From: Echinometra lucunter
Lineage: Eukaryota; Echinodermata; Echinoidea; Camarodonta; Echinometridae
Length of the DNA stretch: 64,000 nucleotides
Assembly: GCA_029962745.1 (NCBI GenBank)
Contig: CM057151.1
Coordinates: forward strand, 995,298 to 1,059,297
Direction: 5' to 3'
Shown: positions 46,597 to 56,724 of the stretch, piece by piece
How the letters are laid out: every line of letters starts with the position of its first letter
Position numbering within the stretch: position 1 is the stretch's first letter
Notes under the pieces: model-generated
What the model was told of the DNA's origin: nothing
The model's database searches: none
Seen by the model: only the letters and a program-made list of their open reading frames with translations
Translations under genes and position numbers: made by a program

Positions 46597-49500
46597 CGAG
46601 AGCAAGAGAGAGAGCGAGAGAGAGAGAGAGAGAGAGAGTAGAAAGTAGAGAGTATAATCTGATCCTAACTGGTTGATGATTTTGTCACTCACCATGACTT
46701 CTAACTGATCACATTGACTAGAGGTCCATACCTGACTAGCATCAGCAGCAGATCGAATTCTATACATTTCTACACACTAAAATATTATATCTTCCCCCTT
46801 ATAGATGAATGATTGGTGATTGGTCAATACTGATCATGTGACCATACAGCTCAACTATTTACCTGAGCATCCACAGCAGATGGTAATATTAGGGTAGAGT
46901 GGATGTTTATCCATGATTAACTCTTCATCAGGAGTCACCTACAAGGTAAAAATAGAAATGCTATCAAGACTTTGTGGCATTCAGTAGACTCTTGTCTTGT
47001 TCACGGTTTGTCTAGTCTCATGAAAATAAGTAATATTCAAAAGTAAAAAATTATTTTCATAAATATGAATAAAGGCCTTTGAAAAGGACTTGAGTAGCAA
47101 ATTTATACGTGTACTGGCTATTGAGTAAAGGAGGATATGCACAGTAGGTTGTCATTCTTACCTAGATGCTTACAATGTGGTCTCTATATATATGAGAGTT
47201 GTGGCTTTCATTGGTCAAGACTTCCTGCAATGTTGGTTTTACTGGTTGGAAAACTCATTCTTCTGCTTGAAAACATTTCACAGTAAACATTGCTTAGTTT
47301 CTCTCAAAAAAATTACAATAAATTACTGTAGACCATACTATGATCAGGTTTAAAGACTCTACCGTGTACATGCAGGTTTCCATAATAGTTGGCTCACTCA
47401 GCAATCTGGGAAAATATTGAGCAATGAACTTCTTCATGTATTCCACGTCGCTTTTGTGTCCAACGGCTTCATCATGTACAGTATCTCTGTAGTCTGGGTC
47501 AACTATATCTGCACCTCCATGATATGGAATCTGATTGAGATATGCACAAGGTGACAATGTGACAAAGAAGACAAATAAACTCACTTCTTTGTGAATACTT
47601 TTGCATCAGTGTATAGTTGGTAAACCAGCCATTTAAAACTAATGCATCTCCCCTAATTATATAACCAAAATTTGAAAAAAACAAACAAAAACAAAACAAA
47701 AACAAAAACAGAAACCAGAGAGAACCTTTCCGAAAGAAAGAATACCATCATTAAATTCTCAGAACTACACTCGTTTAATCTTCTGTCCTACACTACTTTC
47801 ATCAAATTGTATATAATTCATTTGGGGGAAATGTTATGAACCTTAATAGAATATAGCCTGGAGTTAGTTTGTCCATTCACCTTCATGATTTCAATGTATT
47901 CTTAGACTGAAGAACACATTCAGGGGCTATGTAGTAGAGTAATGGTGAAAATACAGTTATCTTGATGTGTCTGGAGAGTGTCAATCTATCTGAGCCCAAT
48001 ATATTGCACAAAAATGGGACACTGAAGCACAAATATAATGGACAAGTATAAAAATTTAAAATCAATTTTTTTTAAATTGCAATGAACAATATAAGAAAAA
48101 GAGTATTTTCATCACTTATTACAGAGATGTACGACTGGTAAATTTCTAGTTTCTCCACAAATGAGGGCTTTGCTTTTCAAGAACTTGAATACATAAGAGT
48201 GTAATTGATAATGAGTGTACATAATCTATTAACACCCCTCTCATACCAATAGCAAGACCAAGGTAGATCAGACAGAACATCTACATTGCCTCTAATGACC
48301 AAGAATCAGTTGAGTTGGTGGTGTGTCTCAAGTGTGACAGAGACAACTAGACATTCAACTAACTAAAAGAGTAGGTGAGATGAGAATAAAGAAAATATTT
48401 TTACCTTTGTTAAGCCAGGATATTCTAATTCTTGTAGTCCATACACATGATGGCCACCTGGTGTCTCAAAAATCAAATTCGGCACTTTGCTCATGCCTCC
48501 AGTCTCCTTCTCTTGCCAATATGGCACATTGATACGGGTCACCTATTAAAAGAAAAGAGAGAATCACTTAGTTTTTTGCCAGTGTCCAATTCTCAGATTT
48601 AATTCAAGATACAAGAATTTCTTTTCTAATGAATAAAATGGATATTACATGAAAATGAGAGCTTGCTGTTTGACTCCTGTGTTTACTTTTGATAAAAATA
48701 TCTACTCTTAGATATGAAATATGACAGTGATGATCACTTGGTTTCGAAGTTGAGCAGAAAAAGACAGACATATTTTATGCTTTATGTGCTCTGAGCATGA
48801 AACGCACATGCGGTGAAAACTATAACTTGTACCTGTACTTGCAGATTATAAGCATTATAAAAAAAGTGAGCTGTTGTTCACTTTGGGGGGCCAAAGGTTA
48901 TAAGAATCTTCAGAATTGAGGGAATGAGATCAATACAGAAAAAGATCTTCCTGTCTCTACATGGTGATCATACCTCCAATCTTCACAAGACAGGCATTGA
49001 ACAGACAGGCCATGAACCTAGATACAAACCTTCAATGGTGGGTCTAGTCCTAGAGGTCTAAGGACCTTCTGTGCCCAAGCTTCTGGAGCCTAGATACAAA
49101 CCTTCAATGGTGGATCTAATCCTAGACCTCTGAGGACCTTCTGTGCCCAAGCTCCTGGAGTTAGGATCAGGTGACGGGTCCTGTACATCCCTTTGCTGGT
49201 CCGAACTGTCACCAAGGTACCTGGAGTAATTTCAAGAACCTGTTCTTCCTCCTTAAGAATGCCTCCACAATTCTTATATGAATCCTGCAATAATAATTCA
49301 ATGCAACTTATCACTGTAAGCATTATTATTTTCTTTGAATGGCACTTCTCAAATTCCAAGCAAGTGACAATTTCATTGTAAGTCAACAGACTTCTCATGA
49401 AAAACAAATGTAAAAACAAACAAACAAACAAACAAAAGTAAAAAACAAACAAACAAACAAACAATGGAGAAACATGTAGCATTAGGTACTGAATTTATAG

Positions 49501-52500
49501 GATTTTTAAAATTTGACTTCTATGGCATATGATAAGTAATTTGGTATGGGTTTAATCTTTACTGGCCATTAAAGACACCTGAAGCTATATTAAAGACATT
49601 CAGTCGTGGGCTTTTATGGGGAGTGGATCACAATTTGCTGACACCAGACTTTGTGAAAAAACACTGGAAATACCTGTAATAGAGCTACATCTCTGGAGCA
49701 CAGCAAAACAAGCTGTCCCACCATAAACATTCCTCGGCCTGCTTCGGGCATTCTCGGGCCAGGGAAAGTGAGATAATGACTTTGCCATATGGGGCAAAGG
49801 ATGGAATATACAGGGCATTACATAAGGTCTGGTCATAAAACTCATAGAGATGGACAACACCTGTTACTGCGTAAGCACCCATGGTGTCAAATTCCCCATG
49901 AAAGCCCACGACTGAGCGTCTTTAACTTCACTTTCAAGAAAGAGAAACAAGACTGTAAAATCATATTTTACAAGCTTTGTGTTACAAGCCTCAACACCCA
50001 TCATTTCATTTTGCATTACTGCCTGTTTATTGAATCGTGACAGTTTCTTCCAGGTATTATAAGAGATAAGCATGTGGTATAAAACTATCTAAAGACCATT
50101 ACCCCAGTGGGAGAGGTACACCCTGACTGTGGCCTACATGTACATTGGTACTCATTTAGAATGATTAACTTTGATCTCATGAATTGCTGACAAATGAAAA
50201 AATCTTCTCACATGAATTAAGAATCAACTTTCTGCCCCTAAATAAACCTATCTTCAACCTGAATGGCAGGACTCATGACAGAATTCAAGTTTATTGCACT
50301 AGGGCATTGTATGACATGTCAAGTGAACTTTAGTCTATGTACAGTGTGTAAAAGATTGGTATTCATTTGAAAGACAAATATTAAGACTGGGTGTAAAGGT
50401 TAAAATAAAAAGGTACGTGCATTTCATGCTAAAATGAAGGAGGCTGCAAAGTGGAAATGAAATACATGTATTCATCATAATGCAAATTGTGAATGAAAAA
50501 GACATTCTTGAAGTGAAAGAGAATTATCATTTATTGATCTATTTTTCAAGTTTTCAACAAATTTGAAATAACTCATCCAGTGTTTGTTTTTCTCAGTGAT
50601 TAACCCATTTCAACCATGTATACTTTAAAACTTGCTATAGTCTGGAAAAAAAGTCTGAAAAAAGGCTTAACCCTTTTTTCAATGGCATTTGGATAAAAGA
50701 ACTAACATTTGATTTACAATCCATTGTAAAGTCTGTTTCCTGTATATTATGTAAAAGATAATAATTTGTATCAACACGATCTAATGAGTAACCACCAGAG
50801 TACAAAAAAATGAAGAGTAAAAATCATAAATCTACAGAAAAAAATATCATTACAGTACTCCATACAAATCTGTATATAATAGATAACACTGAATTAAAGG
50901 AATAGTCAAGTTACAGTGAAACCTGTCCATAGTGGCCACCAAGGGAAATAGAAATGTGGCCTTTACAGACAGATGGCTGCTATAGACAGGTTCATAAATA
51001 CATAATTCATCTCCATGGGAACCAATTTTAGTGGCCACTATAGGGAGGTAGCTGCTATAGACAGGTTGCCGCTAAAACAGATTTGAATGTATTAGGCTTT
51101 ATGAGGATGGTCACTGGATTCCTGACTAGAACTCTACCTTTTAACCCATTCGTGACAGAGGTCCACATTTTGTGGTTTGGCCTAATATCTTTTGATGCAA
51201 AGCCCTAAAAATCATACCAAATACATCAGCAGAAAGAGCAAAAAATTCTACACATACTGTGCCCATTCTGGTTGTGTCAATATTTGTTGTTTGATGCTGA
51301 AATTTCTTTAAAGGAAAATAAGCATTAAAATCTTTAAATTGGCAACTTTTTGACTTCTCATAATTTCTGTAAATTTATATTCATTTCAGATACATGAAGT
51401 TTTATAAGAATAATGTAGCAATAAAATAAAAATGTTGGTGTTGCCAATTTGAAGAATAAAAGCTGATTAAATTAGGCTTTAAATAATTCCTGTCACGAAT
51501 GGGTTAATGTCTTTGTGTTTACCTGGTATGCACGGAGAGCCTTGTCTGCTCTTAGAGTACCTCCATCATAATCCATGAACACCAGAGAATCTCTTGGAAG
51601 ATCTAACTCTGGATATTCTCTCTTCATTGCTTCATGGTCCAAGACTCTATGTGGTCTCTGGAACTTCCTCATCTGATGTAAGGAATTCTGGTAGAGAGCC
51701 TTCCTTGGTGGCAATGAGATGGTCAAAAGACCGGTCTTCCTGTTGATGTTGATAAACACAAATGACATCTTTTAAATAAAACACTATCATGCAGGGCAAT
51801 TAACAGGTTTCAAAGGATAGCAACATGCCCCAAATTATCCTGCAAGGTATTGGGTTTCATGACAATTATACTACAGCCTGTATATTCAAAATATCAGCTC
51901 CAAATATTTATTCTGTAGAGATGTATTTTTGTTTAAAGTGAATAAAATTACATGTGACTTAAAGGGGGTACCCAATGCTGAAACAATGATAGCTCATTTA
52001 AAAGAGCATGATTTTATTAGCAGAAAATCATCTGCCTTAAGTTTTTTTAAAAGTCGTGTTGCCAAGGAAACCCCCAAATGTGGTAAGATTTCAGGATATT
52101 TTTGACCCCTCAGCTGTGACCCAGTTTCAACTGGGTACCCAATTTGACGTCAAAATGACGTCAAAGTGGGTACCTTGTCGTGCAATTCTAGCAAAATGCG
52201 CACAAGGTATAATACATATTGTACAGTCTAGCGCGCAGCACAACTGCAATGCGCAAAGCTGGGTACCCACTTTTACGTCATACCTCATACTAAAATTTTT
52301 TGGTCAACTCTTGACTTTTTATGAGAAAATTATCCAAAATGCATTGATTTCGATTGAAAATCATCAAATTTTCAATGTTATTCTTCTTAGAATTCTATTC
52401 TCGATCATATATCAAAAAAAGTTTTACCATTGTGTAATCACTTTAAGATTAAAGTGAATTAAGACATAAGATCAATGAGGGAACATGGTATACTTTACTT

Positions 52501-55500
52501 GTAAAGCTGAGTATTGGTTTCCTTCTCCAGCTCTTTCCACATTGGGAATGCTTCACTCATCATCTGAGAGTAGTGTGTTTGGTCATAGGAGTAGCGGATG
52601 ATTCTTGACTGGCCGTGGGAACTACCTCGAGAATGAGGGAGACTGAACTATTTAAGAAAGATACAAGAAGAATAATGGATGATTCTTGACTGGCCGTGGG
52701 AACTACCTCGAGAATGAGGGAGACTGAACTATTTAAGAAAGATACAAGAAGAATAATGGATGATTCTTGACTGGCCATGGGAACTACCTCAAAAATGAGG
52801 GAGACTGAACTATTAAAGAAAGATACAAGAAGAATAATGGATGATTCTTGACTTGCCATGGGAACTACCTCAAAGATGGAGGAGATTAAACTATAAAATA
52901 TAAGAAAAAAACAATGACAGAAGCTTGATATAATACATGTATATAACCTTTACTCTGGAAATAACACAAAAATACAAGTAATAAGAAACTCTCTGACTTC
53001 AAGTGCAGAAATTTTTTACAAAACATAAATCTACAAGGGGGGGGGGGGGGGGGGAGGAGGTCACTTAAGAAAATTGGTAGATCTACATGTACAACCATAA
53101 GCAATAATGTTTATATAAGTTGATGTATCAATACAGCTGTTTTGGTGCTTTGTCTTCATTTACACGATTTAGATTTGTATGTATTTCTGAGATATCCATT
53201 CTGCAATCTTTATGTTTTTGTTATGCACTCTATGTATGTAAAGAATCCAAAGACAATTTTTTGTTTCTATGTACAACATGACAATAATTTGAAGTGAATT
53301 AAATCGAACTTTATGCCTCCGTCATTACAAGATCAGAAACATATGGCACTTCATGTTGATTTATTTTCATTTACAATGACATCTTTGACCTTGACATCTG
53401 ACCTTGTGACCCCCAAATCTAATAAGACCACTGCATGCCCTTTCCATATGCATAAATGAGCCAAGTTGGAAGTTGAATCGTCAGAGTTGTTGATTTATCA
53501 CAAGAACAAAAAGTTTCATGTTTATAATGACCTATATGACATTTGACCTTGAAACCCCAAAATCTAATCAGATCATTGTCCCTTCCATGTGCATACATGA
53601 GCCAAGTTTGAAGTTGATCCATCAAACGGTTACTAAGTTATCAAAGGGATGAACTATTTCTATGTACAAAATGACCTCTATGACCTTTGACCTTTGATCC
53701 TACTAAATAGGATAAAATCCTACTAATTGGCAGCTCTGCATATACACAACCTGTCTGGACACACAATGTCTTGGTATACAACCTACATATGTAAAAAAAA
53801 ACCAACCAACAACAAAATGAATATATACAGATCTAAAACATTCTTAAAAACAAGGCATAGTCGGGCAAGGTTGGTATCACCATTTAGATATTCACCCCAA
53901 TACTGCAAGTGAAGTTGCAGAAAAGGCGCTGTGCCTCAGTGGATGGAGCAGTGGTCTTGTAAACGGAGTACCCAGGTTTGAAACCAAGTGGATGCACTAA
54001 TGCCCTTTGGTAAGGTATTAATCCTCATTAAAAAGTCCTTCGGAGGGCCCAGGGGACTTAAAGCCGTCAGTCCCCTGGTGGCTTACTAACAAGCATACAC
54101 GTGCTTTCTTAGCAGTCAGGTATATTAACCATTTAAAGGCATTGGCTAACATTGTCATGATTTAAAAAAAATCTCATTTTGTTACTTAAAAATGGGATAA
54201 ACATTAGGGTTATAGTGTAAAAATACCAGTGTGAAAGTTTCAGAGCATAATATCCACGGGAAGTATTTTTAAATATTAGAAATGTGAGCCAATGTTTGAA
54301 AAATGTACGAGGGTCGGTTGCATAGACCCAACGTAAGGAGTGCGCATGCGCACATGACTCAACGGACCGCACTGTGTGTATTGACGTATCACGCGGCGGA
54401 AGGCAAGTAACGGTATTTTTGAATTCGTCCAAACGGTCCTCTTAGTTCAGTGTCTCTCGAGACAAAAGCTAATAAAATCGCGGTTTGCGTCTAATTTACA
54501 GCTTTTCCTTCCAAATTATGGTTGGTTTCAGGGTTTTTGAGTATAAATACAAGTACTCATACACATGTTTCATCTTAGTTTGAGAATTTTTTAAATCAGC
54601 TGCTCACAAAGTTAGCCAATGCCTTCAACCATTTGCAGTGTAGAAATTTGAAAGTAAAAGTTGCATATTTTGTATGGATACATATGGATTGAGCCACGCA
54701 TGCACAGCTAGCTATAGCGCTGCGATGTCTTCATGCATATTCAACAATTTTGAACGAACCGTGCTCTTAAATGTGAATATTCATATTGCTCTGTGCATGC
54801 ACACATTGATTTTCGATTTGTATAATAGATGCTACAACAGGGATTATTTTCATAGGATAAGAAAATCGTGTCTTTTTTCTTCCAAAACATTTTCAGAAGA
54901 GGATTTCAGAGAGTTTGCTGGTTGGCCAAAGAGTTGATGAGACCATATAACCACAATTTTTTCTTTTTAGACAAATATTCATAAAAATAAGCGAACCAAA
55001 CTGACGGTTTGCGGCGCTGTCAATAGATGAGCGTAGGGCTCCCGCGAAGCGGCGGCCCCCCGTAGGGTTAGGTAGGCCCCTACTCATTTCTGCCAAAATG
55101 ACCCTTAAAAACCGGTTCAGGTATGGAGGCTTCAGTTGCAAACTCCTGTTCAAACCTAATCTGAGTACCCCCCCCCCCCCCCATTAAAACATTCTGTCTC
55201 AAACATTCGTTGTTAGCCTCTTACTCTGATAGGGTCGGCACTATAAAGGAGGAGTGCCGACACTACCTGAATAAGAGACTAACAACGAATGTAAGAGACA
55301 AAATTTTTCGGTCTACCCCCCCCCCCCCCCCCCCCAGTCAATTTTATCTTTAGACTTTAGTTTAAGGTCTAATGGTTAACCAGTTATAGATCTAGTAGAT
55401 CTAGACTAGAGTCTAGTAGACCCTCTATAGACTAGTAGAGTCTACCGGTCTAGACCGAAGTGTTCTGTCTCTAACACAGTCGTCGTTAGCCTCGTATCTA

Positions 55501-55969
55501 GGCTATATTCTAGGTAGGGTCTGCACTCCTCCTTTATAAGGAGGAGTGCCGACCCTACCAAAATACGAGGAGTGCCGACCCTACCAAAATACGAGGCTAA
55601 CGACGACTGTTAGAGACAAACACTTTGGTCTAGTACCGGTCATGCCGGTGTACATGGTAGATCTACTAGTACAGTACTAGATCTAGTTAGATCTAGATCT
55701 AGATCTAGTCATGTTAATTAGGGTCTAGATCTATACTTTCAAAGATTTACACTGATTTAGGAATAAAATGGTCCAGCTATTAACAGTTAAAATTATGAGT
55801 TATTCTACAGCAAATTCTCACATACTTGTTCTAGAAGTATGGTGTTTAACCCTTGCTTCACACAGTGATATGCTGTAGCAGAACCTTGAATCCCAGCTCC
55901 CACGATTATCACATCGTACACGGCATTTACGCCGTGAATGTCGGGAAACTCCTGCGGTGAAGATGCCAT
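45921..55969 (-). CDS. PIPOX: Peroxisomal sarcosine oxidase / pipecolate oxidase (PIPOX type), complete, 8 exons
   Basis: FAD enzyme that oxidises sarcosine and L-pipecolate with release of hydrogen peroxide, in peroxisomes. Exons: 55826-55969, 52499-52647, 51523-51739, 49102-49284, 48405-48542, 47363-47530, 46863-46938, 45921-46060; total 1215 nt, 404 aa plus stop, phases all match. Seen: dinucleotide-binding GAGIQG (24-29), E47 at the end of strand 2, [13 protein letters not shown]-contact segment, C330 in CMYT (the position of the covalent-FAD cysteine of monomeric sarcosine oxidases), SGHGFKLAP near the end, and C-terminal SKL (402-404), a classical PTS1. Human PIPOX is 390 aa. Start taken at ATG 55969-55967, which has no in-frame ATG upstream in the exon. 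It is divergent from DCPS. Confidence 0.96.
46541..46640. repeat. GA microsatellite in PIPOX intron 7
   Basis: About 100 bp of AG/GA dinucleotides with a few C interruptions, between exons 7 and 8. A shorter GA run occurs at 1832-1848 and its counterpart near 17535. Confidence 0.95.
46863..46938 (-). CDS. PIPOX: PIPOX exon 7
   Basis: 76 nt encoding [20 protein letters not shown] and CCGCSG, equivalent to [25 protein letters not shown]. Family Gly-Ala-Gly-Phe is Cys-Cys-Gly-Cys here, unusual close to the flavin. Ends 1 nt into a glycine codon. Confidence 0.93.
47363..47530 (-). CDS. PIPOX: PIPOX exon 6 (covalent-flavin cysteine)
   Basis: 56 codons, phase 0. Encodes [11 protein letters not shown] and ends [11 protein letters not shown]; the cysteine (C330) corresponds to the flavin-linking Cys of the family. 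Donor GTAGAG at 47362-47357. Confidence 0.95.
48405..48542 (-). CDS. PIPOX: PIPOX exon 5
   Basis: 46 codons, phase 0. Encodes [25 protein letters not shown] and EYPGLTK, aligning with RINVCYWREM and HHIYGLPTGEYPGLMK of human PIPOX. Confidence 0.95.
49021..49158 (-). repeat. 72-bp tandem duplication of the exon 4 donor region
   Basis: Two units (49021-49092 and 49093-49158, diverged by about 10 %) each contain the exon 4 end and a GTTTGTATC donor. The frame closes right after the true donor, so use of the outer donor would truncate the protein. Confidence 0.85.
49102..49284 (-). CDS. PIPOX: PIPOX exon 4
   Basis: 61 codons, phase 0. Encodes [20 protein letters not shown] and [19 protein letters not shown]. 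The donor is GTTTGT, weaker than the others; the last 57 nt plus donor are duplicated just downstream (49021-49090). Readthrough into intron meets TAG within a few codons. Confidence 0.93.
51145..51503. mobile_element. TTAA element family C in PIPOX intron 3, next to exon 3
   Basis: Complete copy flanked by TTAA (51141-51144, 51504-51507). Its right end is only about 20 bp from the exon 3 donor of PIPOX, yet the splice signal is intact. Confidence 0.75.
51523..51739 (-). CDS. PIPOX: PIPOX exon 3
   Basis: 217 nt, ends in phase 0. Encodes TGLLTISLP, then [20 protein letters not shown] and [11 protein letters not shown], matching the FPNIRLPRGEVGLLDNSGG...YKALRALQ stretch of human PIPOX. Confidence 0.95.
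51963..52442. mobile_element. TTAA element family A, copy 3 in PIPOX intron 2
   Basis: 480 bp with TTAA at 51959-51962 and 52443-52446. It lies about 50 bp beyond the donor of PIPOX exon 2. Both CRE octamers are intact. Confidence 0.85.
52499..52647 (-). CDS. PIPOX: PIPOX exon 2 (FAD-contact segment)
   Basis: 149 nt after TTAAATAG; encodes [20 protein letters not shown] and on to NTQLYK, ending 2 nt into a codon at donor GTAAAG (52498-52493). Its acceptor and first about 50 nt are repeated three more times in tandem toward intron 1 (52677-52890). Confidence 0.93.
52596..52890 (-). repeat. 81-bp tandem repeat containing the exon 2 acceptor
   Basis: Units start at 52596, 52677, 52758 and 52839 (period exactly 81 bp, the last partial). 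Each contains the start of PIPOX exon 2 and the TTAAATAG-type acceptor. Units 1 and 2 are identical over most of their length; 3 and 4 have substitutions such as GAG to AAA. Confidence 0.92.
53037..53060. repeat. G run in PIPOX intron 1
   Basis: About 18 consecutive G. Similar G/C runs of 10-22 bases occur at about 201, 5659, 15899, 24420, 36990, 39902, 40449, 43664, 55168 and 55315, an unusually high number for 64 kb. Confidence 0.9.
53304..53697 (-). mobile_element. Truncated Helentron-like element with AGGTCA motifs
   Basis: Matches the 3' part of 58381-59133 in reverse (starting CGAACTTTATGCCTCCG) and contains TGACCTTTGACC-type half-sites; the 3' hairpin and the 5' end are missing. Confidence 0.7.
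53698..53740. mobile_element. Right-end fragment of the GCAGAGCTGCCAA element
   Basis: About 43 bp (CTACTAAATAGGATAAAATC and on to the TTGGCAGCTCTGC terminus) identical to the right end of 1198-1427, fused directly to a truncated Helentron-like fragment on its left. Confidence 0.65.
53925..54130 (+). mobile_element. tRNA-derived SINE, plus strand
   Basis: GTGCCTCAGTGGATGGAGC (A box) and GGTTTGAAACC (B box, 53975-53985) with a TGT anticodon-like loop, then a non-tRNA body with GGAGGGCCCAGGGGACT / AGTCCCCTGG. Lies in PIPOX intron 1 next to TTAA element 54137-54624. Confidence 0.7.
54137..54624. mobile_element. TTAA element family D, copy 2 in PIPOX intron 1
   Basis: 488 bp, inverted relative to copy 1, left TTAA intact (54133-54136), right flank changed to TCAA. 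Very similar to copy 1 over the whole length, suggesting recent activity. Confidence 0.8.
55186..55312. repeat. Hairpin element 1 in PIPOX intron 1
   Basis: Arms of about 50 nt: left GTCTCAAACATTCGTTGTTA and on to GGGTCGGCACT, right AGTGCCGACACTACC and on to TAACAACGAATG and GAGACAAA. It is bracketed by C runs at about 55168 and 55315. The loop is ATAAAGGAGG. Confidence 0.85.
55463..55625. repeat. Hairpin element 2 in PIPOX intron 1
   Basis: Related to 55186-55312, with arms GTCTCTAACACAGTCGTCGT and ACGACGACTGTTAGAGAC. The right arm carries a duplicated AGTGCCGACCCTACCAAAAT unit. Between and around it are many AGATCTAGT palindromic words (55385-55450, 55660-55735). Confidence 0.85.
55826..55969 (-). 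CDS. PIPOX: PIPOX exon 1 (Rossmann motif)
   Basis: 48 codons from ATG to a GTATGTGAG donor (55825-55817). Contains [18 protein letters not shown] and LNTILLEQ, the first beta-alpha-beta unit for FAD. Confidence 0.95.
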
Positions 55970-56294
55970 GTTTCTTGTCAAGGCCAAGGGGCGCGGCGGA
56001 GCTCCTGATTTCCTAATCCGAATCTATTCTAACAAACGCTTGAAAAAGTTGAAAAGCATCAATGTGGCCAACGTCTCCAGAATACTTGACTATGATAGAT
56101 CTACTCATTTCAGTTAAGCTGCCCCTCCTAGGCTTTGAGAGTTGATCTGAAAAGTAAATTACAGTTCAATTCACGTAAATAATGCAACACAACAAATTTC
56201 ATTCGTGTTGTTTTAGACAGATGGCGCTATTAAAGAGCGCTGGCATGCAATGATGATACCAAAAATAAACATTAGCACGTGGGTTGAAGTCAAC
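55970..56294. promoter_or_regulatory. Divergent PIPOX/DCPS promoter region
   Basis: 325 bp between the two start codons, so the two 5' UTRs and promoters share it. No TATA box is seen at a useful distance. A CACGTG E-box (56276-56281) lies 14 bp before the DCPS ATG, probably within its leader. GC-rich words (GGGGCGCGGCGGAGC) lie next to the PIPOX start. Confidence 0.7.
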
Positions 56295-56724
56295 ATGGCT
56301 GAGAACACAGCAAAGAAGCGAAAGGCATCGGAAATTGAAAGGGATGAAACGGGATGTGATGCATTGCAGAATTTTAAAGGCTTTGAAATCAAAAGAATTT
56401 TGAACCAGAACTTGTCATCTAAATCGGTATTCTTACTGGGAAATATTCCCAAGTTGGGACCCAAGGAAGCTTCATCTGGATCGGCGGGAGACGCCAACGA
56501 AGACGCTAGAAGTACCAACGTTAGTGCCCCGGAAATCAAGGGAGCGTGTGAGATTGAAGACCCAGAGAGCTGCGTAGACGAGCAGGCTGTCGTATTGCTG
56601 GAGAAGACAGCATTTACAGAAGATTCACTGCCTACATTGATGTCAGAGTATTCTGTTCTGAATCGGTCAATGCAGAATGATATTTACGGGGTATATGAAT
56701 GCTTTCCACCAAAGGAACTGTCAG
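56295..56724 (+). CDS. DCPS: DCPS exon 1
   Basis: 143 codons plus 1 nt. ATG at 56295 is chosen over the in-frame upstream start because [10 protein letters not shown] matches the family's N-terminus. Ends at donor TCAG/GTCAGC. Encodes the N-terminal swapped-dimer part up to FPPKELS. Confidence 0.93.

Noticed and set aside
49600..49909. Open frames of 74-86 aa on the minus strand in PIPOX intron
   Set aside because: They contain a plausible mixed composition but no family motif or fitting splice borders; exons 3 and 4 join in phase without them.
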